A stretch of DNA of 64,000 bases from CAZDDB01 sp963843285 (GTDB lineage: Bacteria > Acidobacteriota > HRBIN11 > JAKEFK01), in assembly GCA_963843285.1 (NCBI GenBank), contig CAWJJO010000018.1, positions 183,610 to 247,609 on the forward strand, in the 5' to 3' direction. A program made the position numbers and the translations under genes. Below the pieces are notes generated by a model, which worked only from the letters and a program-made list of their open reading frames with translations, had not been told where the DNA came from and did not search any database. Below are positions 25,089 to 32,893 of this stretch, in pieces (within the stretch, counting starts at the first letter, position 1; the number at the start of each line of letters is the position of its first letter).

Positions 25089-27159
25089 ATCAAAGAAGTT
25101 CCTGATTCTGTTAGTCATTGTTGTTGCAGGTGTGGTAGGTCTGAATTTTTCATTTTTTACTGCGCCCAAAATGCGAGATATGAAAGAGAAAGTGATCATC
25201 CTTGGCTTTGACGGGATGGATCCGAAGCTTCTGGAGAAGTACATGGCTGAAGGCTTGATGCCAAATTTCAGCAAACTGGCGCAGCAAGGAACATTTCGTC
25301 CGCTGGGAACAACAAATCCTCCGGAATCGCCGGTAGCCTGGGCTTCATTTCAAACAGGGTTGAATCCGGGCGGTCACAACATTTATGACTTCCTGACTCG
25401 CAGTACCGAGACCTATCTTCCCAATCTGGGGATGGTCTCGCAGGAACCTCCAAAATTTCTGTGGAAACTAATTCCAATTAAACCTCCGCATGTGGAGACG
25501 ATTCGAAAGGGAACCCCTTTCTGGGTACAGTCGGGCCGGAACGGTGTTCGCACTACAGTTCTGACAGTTCCTCTTTCTTTTCCACCGGATGAGATCCCGG
25601 GCGGCTATATGCTTGCAGGTCTGCCGCTTCCGGACATTCGCGGCACAACGGGCACATTCTCTTACTGGGCTTCGGATCTATCCGATTTCGAGCTTGGTGA
25701 AACTCACGAAATGGGCGGAAAAATCGGACGTCTTGAGTTTAATGGAGACACTGCAAAGACTGTGGTTCTCGGACCAAGCAATCCCGTTCTAAAGCAGGAA
25801 CAGGAAGAATTGAGGCAAGTTCCAAAAGATCAGCGGACGATCGAGCAGCAGGCCCGATACGAGGAGCTCAATTCTCCCGGTTATCGCGATATCAAGCTAG
25901 ATCTGGAAGTCCAAAAGATTTCCGGCGGTGTAAAGGTAACTGTTGCAGGAGACAGTTTTGAGCTGAAGAAAGGACAATGGAGTGATTGGAGAAAGTTTTC
26001 CTTTGAGATCACACCGATTCTCAGCATCCATGGAATGGGACAGTTTTTCTTGATTGAAGATCAGCCGGAAGTAAAACTATACATGTCTCCGGTCAACTGG
26101 GATCCGCGAAATCCGCCGCTACCGATCACAAAGCCGAACGGCTGGTCGAAAGATCTGGTCGATGAAGTCGGAATCTACAGAACGATCGGTTGGGCCGAAG
26201 CTACGTGGCCCCTCAATGAAGAGAGAATTGATGAGGCGACCTTCATGCAGGATGCGTACGTTGCGATGGATGACCGCATCAAGATCATGGAGAACGAGCT
26301 CAAGAAGAAGAACTGGAACCTGTTTGTTTCTGTTTACGAAACTACCGACCGTTTTCAGCACATGATGTTTCGATTGATCGATCCATCGCATCCAAACTAC
26401 AATGCCGAGCTGGCTGCGAAATATCAGAACGCGATTCGGGATGTTTATATCCGTTGCGATAAAATTGTTGGGAAGGCCCTCGAATATGCCGACAGCAACA
26501 CGACCTTCATGGTGGTCTCCGATCACGGATTTCATTCCTGGCGCAAGTCTGTGAACATCAATACCTGGCTTGTAAAGAACGGATACATGTTCCTGTACGG
26601 AATGGAAAACAAGGTCTATTCACTGGACGATCTTTTTGATAAGGGTCAGTTTTGGGTCAACACGGATTGGACCAAGACCAAAGCCTACGCGATGGGGTTG
26701 GGACAGATCTATATCAACTTGCAGGGGCGGGAGAAATTCGGAGTTGTCGCTCCGGGTGAAGAGTACGCTCAGTTGCAGAATGAGCTCATTACAAAACTTC
26801 GCGGTCTCCCGGATCCGGAAACCGGAGAACCGATGATTGTCGATGTTTACAAACGTGATGATATCTATCATGGTGAGTACATCGGGAACGCCCCTGATCT
26901 GATGGTCGGGTTTAACGATGGGTATCGTGTTTCCTGGCAGACGACACTCGGCGGCATCCCAAAGGAATTGGTAGAAAAGAATGAAAAGAAGTGGAGCGGC
27001 GATCACTGCTCCTACGACTATACGATCACTCCGGGCGTATTGCTGATCAATAGAAAGATCGAGAACCAGGATCCGAAGATTGTAGACATCGCTCCTACGA
27101 TCTATAAGATTTTCAATGTTCCAAATGCACCGAATCTGGACGGGAAGCCGCTGTTTTAG
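25072..27159 (+). CDS. Membrane-anchored alkaline phosphatase-superfamily phosphodiesterase
   Basis: The 695-residue protein has one N-terminal membrane segment (about 8-27), so the enzyme faces the periplasm. The core matches type I phosphodiesterase/nucleotide pyrophosphatase proteins: LGFDGMDPKLLE holds the first metal-binding aspartate and PPESPVAWASFQTGLNPG the likely nucleophile region. VVSDHGFHSW and a late GDHCSYDY give further metal ligands, and DIAPTIYKIF precedes the end. It overlaps mtaB by 17 bases, with AAGGAGG well placed before the ATG. The substrate is unknown; nucleotides, phospholipids or phosphonates are all possible. Confidence 0.85.
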   Translation: MPVFLKSKKFLILLVIVVAGVVGLNFSFFTAPKMRDMKEKVIILGFDGMDPKLLEKYMAEGLMPNFSKLAQQGTFRPLGTTNPPESPVAWASFQTGLNPGGHNIYDFLTRSTETYLPNLGMVSQEPPKFLWKLIPIKPPHVETIRKGTPFWVQSGRNGVRTTVLTVPLSFPPDEIPGGYMLAGLPLPDIRGTTGTFSYWASDLSDFELGETHEMGGKIGRLEFNGDTAKTVVLGPSNPVLKQEQEELRQVPKDQRTIEQQARYEELNSPGYRDIKLDLEVQKISGGVKVTVAGDSFELKKGQWSDWRKFSFEITPILSIHGMGQFFLIEDQPEVKLYMSPVNWDPRNPPLPITKPNGWSKDLVDEVGIYRTIGWAEATWPLNEERIDEATFMQDAYVAMDDRIKIMENELKKKNWNLFVSVYETTDRFQHMMFRLIDPSHPNYNAELAAKYQNAIRDVYIRCDKIVGKALEYADSNTTFMVVSDHGFHSWRKSVNINTWLVKNGYMFLYGMENKVYSLDDLFDKGQFWVNTDWTKTKAYAMGLGQIYINLQGREKFGVVAPGEEYAQLQNELITKLRGLPDPETGEPMIVDVYKRDDIYHGEYIGNAPDLMVGFNDGYRVSWQTTLGGIPKELVEKNEKKWSGDHCSYDYTITPGVLLINRKIENQDPKIVDIAPTIYKIFNVPNAPNLDGKPLF

Positions 27160-28309
27160 CGCGCTTCTGTCGATTACCCTTTTGATCTCCTGCGCCTGCT
27201 TTTTAGGGGCACAGGAAACTTCACCTTCCGCCACGGAAAACCCGTCGGTCAACAAAGAAAAACAGGAAGCGATTGAAAACGAAATCCAGGCGCTTCGCGC
27301 GGAAGCTGCGCGGTTGTCCGATCAGGAAAATTCAATTCTTGCCAATCTTGTCCAGTTTGATTTGCAATACAAGGTGACCACTCATGAAATCGAGATCCTG
27401 GAACTCAAACAGCTGGGAACCCAGGCAGAGATTGCAAAGCTCCAATCGCAGTTTGAGGAGCAAAAAAAGAATTTGGAGCAACAAAAGGATTATCTGAACC
27501 GTCGTCTTGTCGATGCATACAAGCTTGGCGAATTGAATTATCTGAAACTTCTATTGCGCGTAAATGCGACTTCTGATCTGCTTCGCAGTTATCAATACAT
27601 TACATTTCTCGCCAAAGACGATACTCGGAAAGTCCACGCATACCGGAATACGATGCGGCAGATGGATGAAGCGCGACTGAAACTGGAACAGGAAAACAGA
27701 AACCTGGCGTTGCTCAAGCAGAATCTTGAGGAAGCTCACCGTACACTTTTGCGAAACAGACAGGAGAAGATGCAGTTGTTGTCCGCGATTCAAGATCAGC
27801 GAGAAATGCATTTGAACGCCCTCAACGATTTGCGGATGGCAGCAGGGCAGCTGCAGCAATTTTTCAGCAATGTGGAGCCGGGTTCTCTTGTGGGGAATTC
27901 GCCGGGGCGGTACAAGGGATTTCTGGACTGGCCCGTTCGCGGCAGGGTAATTCGGGGATTCGGAATCTACCGCCATCCACGATTTGGCACCAGCACTGTC
28001 AGCAATGGTGTTGAAATCGCGGCTTCGGAAGGCGCTGAAGTTCGCGCCATCTTTTCGGGGCAGGTCGTTTTTTCCGAATGGTTCAAGGGTTACGGGCAGG
28101 CTGTGATTCTATCTCATGCCGACGGTTATTACACATTGTACGCGCACAATTCAGAATTGCTGGTGAAGCAAGGGGATACGGTTCAAAGAGGACAGTCCAT
28201 TGCGAAAGTCGGCTCGACGGGATCGCTCAGCGGTCCATGCCTCTACTTCGAGATCCGCAAGAAGGACCAACCCCTCAACCCGACCGACTGGCTGCGAAAA
28301 CTCTATTGA
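27116..28309 (+). CDS. EnvC-like murein hydrolase activator (degenerate LytM)
   Basis: The 397-residue protein has an N-terminal signal sequence with a possible lipobox (LLISC), a long coiled coil (about 45-260) and a C-terminal LytM/M23 domain. The zinc-binding motifs are altered: HxGxD reads SNGVEI and HLHFE reads CLYFEI, with only YAH kept. This is the pattern of EnvC, which activates periplasmic amidases at the division septum instead of cutting peptidoglycan. The ATG at 27116 overlaps the previous gene by 44 bases; an in-frame ATG at 27125 is equally possible. Confidence 0.85.
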   Translation: MFQMHRIWTGSRCFSALLSITLLISCACFLGAQETSPSATENPSVNKEKQEAIENEIQALRAEAARLSDQENSILANLVQFDLQYKVTTHEIEILELKQLGTQAEIAKLQSQFEEQKKNLEQQKDYLNRRLVDAYKLGELNYLKLLLRVNATSDLLRSYQYITFLAKDDTRKVHAYRNTMRQMDEARLKLEQENRNLALLKQNLEEAHRTLLRNRQEKMQLLSAIQDQREMHLNALNDLRMAAGQLQQFFSNVEPGSLVGNSPGRYKGFLDWPVRGRVIRGFGIYRHPRFGTSTVSNGVEIAASEGAEVRAIFSGQVVFSEWFKGYGQAVILSHADGYYTLYAHNSELLVKQGDTVQRGQSIAKVGSTGSLSGPCLYFEIRKKDQPLNPTDWLRKLY

Positions 28310-28332
28310 TATGTAACCAATCGGTTACATAT
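28309..28332. promoter_or_regulatory. Perfect inverted repeat ATATGTAACC-AATC-GGTTACATAT
   Basis: Two 10-base arms flank a 4-base centre, beginning on the last base of the EnvC-like stop codon. There is no T-run, so a classical terminator is unlikely on the plus strand. The symmetry suits a dimeric regulator, and the site lies downstream of the genes on both strands. It could also be a short hairpin protecting the 3' end. Confidence 0.5.
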
Positions 28333-28642
28333 TAAGATTCAACCACAAAGACACGAAGGCACTAAGAGGAAATGAATTCACTCTTTGTGTCTTGGTGCCT
28401 TTGTGGTTTTCTTTTATTTCCTGTTCGTCTACGATGCGGATACCAGTTGCCGGATTTTCCACTGCCTCCTTGAGCGCGGCGATCATCTCATTCAATCTTA
28501 CAAGATCCAATCGCCTTGCGGTTTCTCGGGTTGCAGGAAGCCGTTTCAATATCCAGTACATCGGAAGAAGTTCATACGCCCATCGATGACCCGGACCAAG
28601 GACATACCAGGGACGAAGACCCCAGATAACCTGTAGAGCCGG
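28325..28642 (-). pseudogene. 3' remnant of an NAD(P)-dependent epimerase/oxidoreductase
   Basis: The minus strand reads GLRPWYVLGPGHRWAYELLP, then PATRETARRLDLVRLNEMIAAL and ENPATGIRIVD. This is the C-terminal part of atypical SDR/NAD-dependent epimerase-like proteins (family impression). Upstream the frame is stopped by a TAG at 28643-28645, and no Rossmann N-terminus is found before the neighbouring gene. Its 3' end runs into the palindromic repeat at 28339. It is therefore a truncated gene with only about 80 recognisable residues. Confidence 0.7.
28339..28410. repeat. Compact inverted repeat of the TTTCACCACAAAGGCAC family
   Basis: The left arm 28341-28368 (AACCACAAAGACACGAAGGC...) and right arm 28381-28410 (...TGCCTTTGTGGTTTT) are imperfect reverse complements around a 12-base centre. 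This is the tightest version of the family in the window. It abuts and overwrites the 3' end of the epimerase-like remnant. Confidence 0.75.
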
Positions 28643-28664
28643 CTACAAGACCCTTCTTTGCACC

Positions 28665-29102
28665 TCAGGATCCAACTGTGGCCGGTTTCCCTTTACCCAT
28701 AACGATGCGGCTATAACTTGCGATACCCAGCGCCACCAGCTTGTCATCCCCTGCCGTATACACTTTTACTTCGCAGACAATCAACTGTCTTCCCGCCTTC
28801 ACTACTTTCCCGATCGCATAGACTTCCTTCCGGTAAACAGGGGCAATGAAATTCATCTTGATTTCTGCCGTAGCAAGGGGCGTTTCGCCGACCTTTGTTG
28901 CCGCAGCGAAATAGCCGGCGGTATCCGCAATGAGGGTGAGAACGCCACCGTGAATTACACCAAATGTCTGCTCGAATTCCTCACGGAAGGGAAGCATGAT
29001 CTTGCACGTTCCTTCTTCCAGAACTTCGAGTTTCTGTCCGACAAAACGCGTGATCTTTGCGATTTTTGCCCGTTCTTCCCAAACTTCAAAATGAGCGCTC
29101 AT
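28665..29102 (-). CDS. PaaI-type hotdog-fold thioesterase
   Basis: The protein of about 145 residues matches PaaI-like acyl-CoA thioesterases: EEFEQTFGVIHGGVLTLIADTAGYFAA holds the HGG turn and the helix with the catalytic acidic residue. ATAEIKMNFIAPV and GRQLIVCEVKVY follow. The ATG at 29102 is preferred. A TTG at 29168 would add 22 residues and overlap the upstream gene by 56 bases. It likely hydrolyses a small or aromatic acyl-CoA; the substrate is unknown. Confidence 0.85.
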   Translation of the reverse strand: MSAHFEVWEERAKIAKITRFVGQKLEVLEEGTCKIMLPFREEFEQTFGVIHGGVLTLIADTAGYFAAATKVGETPLATAEIKMNFIAPVYRKEVYAIGKVVKAGRQLIVCEVKVYTAGDDKLVALGIASYSRIVMGKGKPATVGS

Positions 29103-29112
29103 CGATTGATTC

Positions 29113-29571
29113 TCAAGGCGTATATCCCCTTTTTGGTATGTCCTGCTCAATTCCTCCCAGTTTTTCAATGGCTGATTCTGCGGTATTCGCAGTCACTGTG
29201 TCCTTGTCTCGCATCGCAGTGATCAGATATCCGCGGATCACTTCATCTTGCTTGGAAAACTGGTTTGAATTGTCATCTACATATTTCACCGCCCTTCGTC
29301 TTTCATCGAGAATCCCTTTGCTCATAAACTGCGAGAGCAATCTGAGGTATTGCGGGCGTTTTGGATTCGGGCGAAAGTTGTTCATCTTCAGCAATTGATC
29401 GAGAATCAGAGTTCTTCCTTCCAGGTTGTTATCCTTCATCAGGACTTCTGCGATCTCAAACCATTTGGCATCACCGAATTTTGTCATAAAAAGAAATTCC
29501 GGACGCGCGATTCCCATCCCTTTCTGGTAGAGAAACCATGAAATCTTTTGCAAGAGGCTGAATTCAGTCAT
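29113..29571 (-). CDS. Small helical protein of unknown function
   Basis: The 152-residue product begins MTEFSLLQKISWFLYQKG at the ATG at 29571, which has a good GGGAGGG ribosome-binding site. The longer frame from 29619 lies partly in a repeat and is unlikely. The sequence is highly charged and helical (FEIAEVLMKDNNLEGRTLIL, DERRRAVKYVDDNSNQF), possibly HEAT-like. It has no signal or membrane segment and ends 10 bases before the thioesterase. I do not recognise it. Confidence 0.65.
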   Translation of the reverse strand: MTEFSLLQKISWFLYQKGMGIARPEFLFMTKFGDAKWFEIAEVLMKDNNLEGRTLILDQLLKMNNFRPNPKRPQYLRLLSQFMSKGILDERRRAVKYVDDNSNQFSKQDEVIRGYLITAMRDKDTVTANTAESAIEKLGGIEQDIPKRGYTP

Positions 29572-29590
29572 TGATCCCTCCCTTTCATTC

Positions 29591-29620
29591 ATTTCACCAC
29601 AAAGGCACAGAGAACACAAA
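29591..29620. repeat. Left half of a dispersed inverted repeat, next to the insertion sequence
   Basis: ATTTCACCACAAAGGCACAG and the following bases are the left arm of the TTTCACCACAAAGGCAC family. No matching right arm follows. The insertion sequence begins 16 bases later, and the sequence after it resembles the other, GC-rich repeat family. Confidence 0.6.
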
Positions 29621-29636
29621 GAAGCATTCGTTTCCG
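29621..29636. repeat. 16-bp target site duplication, left copy
   Basis: GAAGCATTCGTTTCCG directly borders the left end of the insertion sequence and is repeated exactly at 31138-31153. This is strong evidence that the element arrived by transposition and gives its exact boundaries. Confidence 0.93.
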
Positions 29637-29704
29637 TGTCAAACCAATTTAGAAATGTCCCCTTTCTACCAAGATAGAAATGTCCTCTTTGCCGGGGTGG
29701 GGTG

Positions 29705-29727
29705 TGGGGAGGGGTAACCCCTCCCCA
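29705..29727. terminator. Strong GC hairpin inside the insertion sequence
   Basis: TGGGGAGGGG (29705-29714) and CCCCTCCCCA (29718-29727) are perfect complements around the loop TAA. The hairpin lies about 80 bases downstream of the transposase stop. It is symmetrical and could stop transcription from either side; on the plus strand a run of T follows about 25 bases later. Confidence 0.5.
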
Positions 29728-29809
29728 CCAGTGCTTCTTGTTCCTTTTTTTGCAGTGCCGAATGTTGCAATTGAACTTTCCTATTTCAACTAAGACTTGG
29801 GAGGGTTAA

Positions 29810-31051
29810 TCATGAAAGCGCGCCACAAACTATCTTTTGGTAGCCCAGTGACCCTGTTGATGTGATGATTTTTCCTGGTCCCTCCGGAGTCCCAGGACGC
29901 GCCGGCGGATGGATTTCCTGGTACCGAACTTCTTTGCCTTGGCAGCTAAAATGAAGTGACGAATCGAGCCATATTTGAACTGAAATTTCCTTTGCTCTAA
30001 TTCGATCCTGAATTTGGTAAAACTTCCCGCCAAACTGAACGGTAGAATCATTCTTCAAAATCCTGCTCTCTTTGATACATAGGATCCGGCGCAAATCAAT
30101 ATCGTTGGACAACTTTCGATGTAGGTTCACCTTTTGTTCAGCTGCAACCCGGTATCGCTTGTTAAAATGTGGCAAATACTTTTCTAGGAATCTATTCGCC
30201 TCGGATTTTGTGCAGATGCCCGCCAATCGCATTTCCTTGACAAGACGGTCTTGTAATGTCCGGAATAGTCGTTCGATTCGGCCTTTGGCTTGCGGTGAAT
30301 AAGCGTGGATCAGCTCAACGTCCAACTCTTTGAGTGCTCGCTGAAAATTGGTCATACCCTCATCAAGGCCTTCCAGCTGCTCGAGAATCGTGGGGCTTTG
30401 CCGCTCTGCTTTATAGACCGCGTGACGATCACAATATATCTTGCACGGCAAACCATTCTTCCGTGCATAGCGTGTAAAACTGTCGAGCACCGAAAAATTA
30501 TCTTCCGAGTCGTAAAATCTCGCGAATACCTCGCTAGTTGCATCATCGATGTATCCCATCAATACCAGCCAGCCACCGCGCCCCTCTAACCAATCATGAT
30601 GTGATCCATCCAACTGAATCATCTCACCGTAATGGCTTTTTCTTTTCTCCAATGCCTGTGCGGCCGGGCGCGTCGAGATGGATAAGGAATGTCGTTCCGT
30701 TTTAACCAAACTCGAAGCGTTTCATCTGAAATCTTGATTCCCACATCTTTCGATAATTTTTCTGCAAGCAAACGTCGGCCCAAAGCCTTCATACTTTTTG
30801 ACGTAAAGATCTAAAACCTTCTCCTGGACCTCTTCATCCATACGCCGATTCGACGGCCGGCCACGCAACTTGTGTATGATTGCCACATCGCCCCGGCTGC
30901 AAACTCCCCGCATTAATCGCCGTATCTGTCGAACACTCAACCCAAGCAATTCCGCACCTTTTCTTTGCTTGATCTCTCCTTCCAATACCTTTCTGATCAC
31001 GTGCAGGCGCTTCCGATCCCCAGCATCCATTTCCAATCTCTCCTCTTCCAA
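29810..31051 (-). pseudogene. IS1202/ISNCY-type transposase, broken by two frameshifts
   Basis: The N-terminal part (31051 down to about 30773) has a helix-turn-helix (GAELLGLSVRQIRRLMRG) and the linker KLRGRPSNRR. One extra base in the AAA run at 30771-30773 shifts the frame. The next frame reads LAEKLSKDVGIKISDETLRV and WLKRNDIPYP. A second shift at the T run 30637-30641 leads into the catalytic core. The core has the DDE residues in MIQLDGSHHDW, KIYCDRHAVY and AKGRIERLFR. Both shifts lie in homopolymers, so genuine decay or sequencing error are both possible. Without correction no full transposase is made. Confidence 0.85.
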
Positions 31052-31137
31052 TTCCCCCTCCTGGTGGCTCGCACACTACCACCAAAAGAGGACATTTCTA
31101 TCTTGGTAAAAGGGGACATTACTACTTTGGTATTACA

Positions 31138-31153
31138 GAAGCATTCGTTTCCG
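31138..31153. repeat. 16-bp target site duplication, right copy
   Basis: This is an exact copy of 29621-29636 immediately after the right end of the insertion sequence. A short CAGGC...GCCTG palindrome (31160-31175) follows, related to the GC-rich repeats elsewhere. Confidence 0.93.
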
Positions 31154-31183
31154 TAGCGGCAGGCTTCCGTGCCTGACAAGAGC

Positions 31184-32566
31184 TTAATGCGGAAGACCGA
31201 AAACGTAATAGATAAGGCAGAGCACACCAAGAACGATGGACCCCGGGTTCAATTCTCTGTACCGTCCGGTAGCGAGTTTCAAAACGGGATACAGGGTCAA
31301 TCCTGCGGTGAGACCATTTGCGATGTTGTAGCTGAACACCATCATGAAGATTGTAGCGAACGCAGGCACTACCTCCGTAAGATCGGAGAAATCAATTCTG
31401 GTAATCGAGCCGATCATCAGGACACCAACTGCGATTAAAGCAGGGGCATAGGCGTAGCGAAGCTGTTGCAACGGCTCGATCAGCGGGATAAAGAAGAGGG
31501 AAATGGCAAATAGAAGAGCTGTGAACACCGCGGCCAGTCCGGTGCGTGCTCCTTCCCGAATCCCTGTTGCGGATTCGATGTACGCGCCGCTGGTGGATGT
31601 TCCCACCAGGCCGCTGAACATGCATGTGACCGCATCGACAAGCATGGGGCGCTCGATCTGCGGAAAGTTCCCTTTCTCATCGAGCATGTTTCCCAGCGCA
31701 CCCACACCAACCAGCGTGCCAAGTGTATCCAGAAATCCCATCAAGAATAGTGTCAGCAGAACAGGAAGTAAGCTCAAACGAAAAATACTTACGACATCCA
31801 GCTTGAACGCAATCGGACTGAGATCATATTCTCCCTGAAATGGCAATGCCAGGATCGCATGTGGAGAGCGTCCATATCCGAAGAGACTCCCGATCAATAC
31901 GATCAGAACCATTCCCAGAAGGATGGCTCCCCGTACTTTTCGATAGAGCAGAGTTACGATGACAAGAAAGCCGGCGATGGCCAGCAATACTTCCGGCTGT
32001 CGCAGATTGCCGATCTTGACTGGCACGTCCGGTGCGCGAAGCAAGTCGCTGCCCGGAGTGAGTAGGGCAGCTGCAGGCATTCCAGTAACGAAACTTGTGA
32101 TGATTCCTGTTTCATACATTCCAATCAGTGCAAGGAATAATCCGATTCCAACTGCGAAGCTGTATTTCAGACTGGGAGAGATGGAATTTGCAAGCCAGGA
32201 GCGGATTCCAACCAGGGTGATTAAAACGAAGAGAGCGCCGCCAACAAATACGATTCCCAGTCTTTGCTGCCAGCCGATTCCGATGGCAGCCAATCCGAAC
32301 GCGATAAACGCGTTTTCTCCCATGTAGGGAGCTACTGCGATTGGCCGGTTGGCATAGAGTCCCATCAGCAGGCATCCGAATACTGCGGAAAGGATGGTTG
32401 CCACACTGCTGGGACCGACCGGAATTCCGGCGAAACTGAGAATTGCCGGATTGACCACAATGATGTATGCCATTGTCAGGAAGGTGGTCGCGCCGCCGAT
32501 AAACTCTGTGCGCACGGTGGTTCCGCGCGCTTCTAACTGGAAGAAACGGTTGAGCGTCTCTCGCAT
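31184..32566 (-). CDS. NCS2-family purine permease (AzgA-like adenine/guanine/hypoxanthine)
   Basis: The 460-residue protein has about 12-14 hydrophobic segments. It shows the AzgA-type markers TEFIGGATTFLTMAYIIVVNP near the N-terminus and NRPIAVAPYMGENAFIAF in segment 3. GLVGTSTSGAYIESATGIREGARTGLAA corresponds to the conserved substrate-site region near residue 320. These proteins import purine bases by proton symport. No purine salvage gene is adjacent. Confidence 0.9.
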   Translation of the reverse strand: MRETLNRFFQLEARGTTVRTEFIGGATTFLTMAYIIVVNPAILSFAGIPVGPSSVATILSAVFGCLLMGLYANRPIAVAPYMGENAFIAFGLAAIGIGWQQRLGIVFVGGALFVLITLVGIRSWLANSISPSLKYSFAVGIGLFLALIGMYETGIITSFVTGMPAAALLTPGSDLLRAPDVPVKIGNLRQPEVLLAIAGFLVIVTLLYRKVRGAILLGMVLIVLIGSLFGYGRSPHAILALPFQGEYDLSPIAFKLDVVSIFRLSLLPVLLTLFLMGFLDTLGTLVGVGALGNMLDEKGNFPQIERPMLVDAVTCMFSGLVGTSTSGAYIESATGIREGARTGLAAVFTALLFAISLFFIPLIEPLQQLRYAYAPALIAVGVLMIGSITRIDFSDLTEVVPAFATIFMMVFSYNIANGLTAGLTLYPVLKLATGRYRELNPGSIVLGVLCLIYYVFGLPH

Positions 32567-32600
32567 CGTTGCCCGGTATTGTAACGCAGATGTGGCAAGA

Positions 32601-32893
32601 ATTCACCGCGGAGGCGCAGAGTACACAGAGAATTTGCCACAGAGGGCACAGAGGTCACAGAAAGAACGAACGGGCAGCCGCCGGACGCCGAAGGCGTCCG
32701 CTCTGAAAAAGAATGCGCAAAAAACAAAATGATTTTGGTGACTTGAATGAAAGGATGTTTGATGCGGCGCATTGTTTTTTGCACATTCTTTTTCAGAGCG
32801 CCCAAAAGGCCGGCGGCTGCTGCTTTGCGACTTTGCGTCTTTGCGAGAAATCCTTCTGGTTTTGTGCTCTTTGTGCCTTTGTGGTGAAATTCC
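32601..32893. repeat. Composite repeat block between two minus-strand genes
   Basis: The outer parts are members of the TTTCACCACAAAGGCAC family (ATTCACCGCGGAGGCGCAGAG at 32601; ...TGTGCCTTTGTGGTGAAAT ending at 32890). Between them sits an independent nested palindrome (32674-32820). The block fills the 326-base gap between the permease and the propeller gene, and I see no gene in it. Confidence 0.75.
32674..32820. repeat. Nested long palindrome, MITE-like
   Basis: The outer arms GCAGCCGCCGG (32674-32684) and CCGGCGGCTGC (32810-32820) are perfect complements. The inner arms of 29 bases at 32699-32727 and 32772-32800 match at 28 of 29 positions. They start CGCTCTGAAAAAGAATG and carry a C/T difference in the middle. 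The 44-base centre is not symmetrical. Such architecture fits a folded, non-autonomous repeat inserted into an older repeat. Confidence 0.8.

Larger units (their letters stand above)
29637..31137 (-). mobile_element. IS1202-like (ISNCY) insertion sequence, 1501 bp
   Basis: The element starts TGTCAAACC at 29637 and ends ...GGTATTACA at 31137. The ends are long imperfect inverted repeats of about 50 bases. Each end contains two direct copies of AGAAATGTCC(C/T)CTTT or a close variant, presumably transposase sites. Exact 16-bp duplications flank it. The N-terminal helix-turn-helix region and DDE core of the encoded transposase resemble the ISNCY/IS1202 group, for which unusually long target duplications are established. 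The transposase frame is broken twice, so the copy is probably inactive. Confidence 0.9.
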
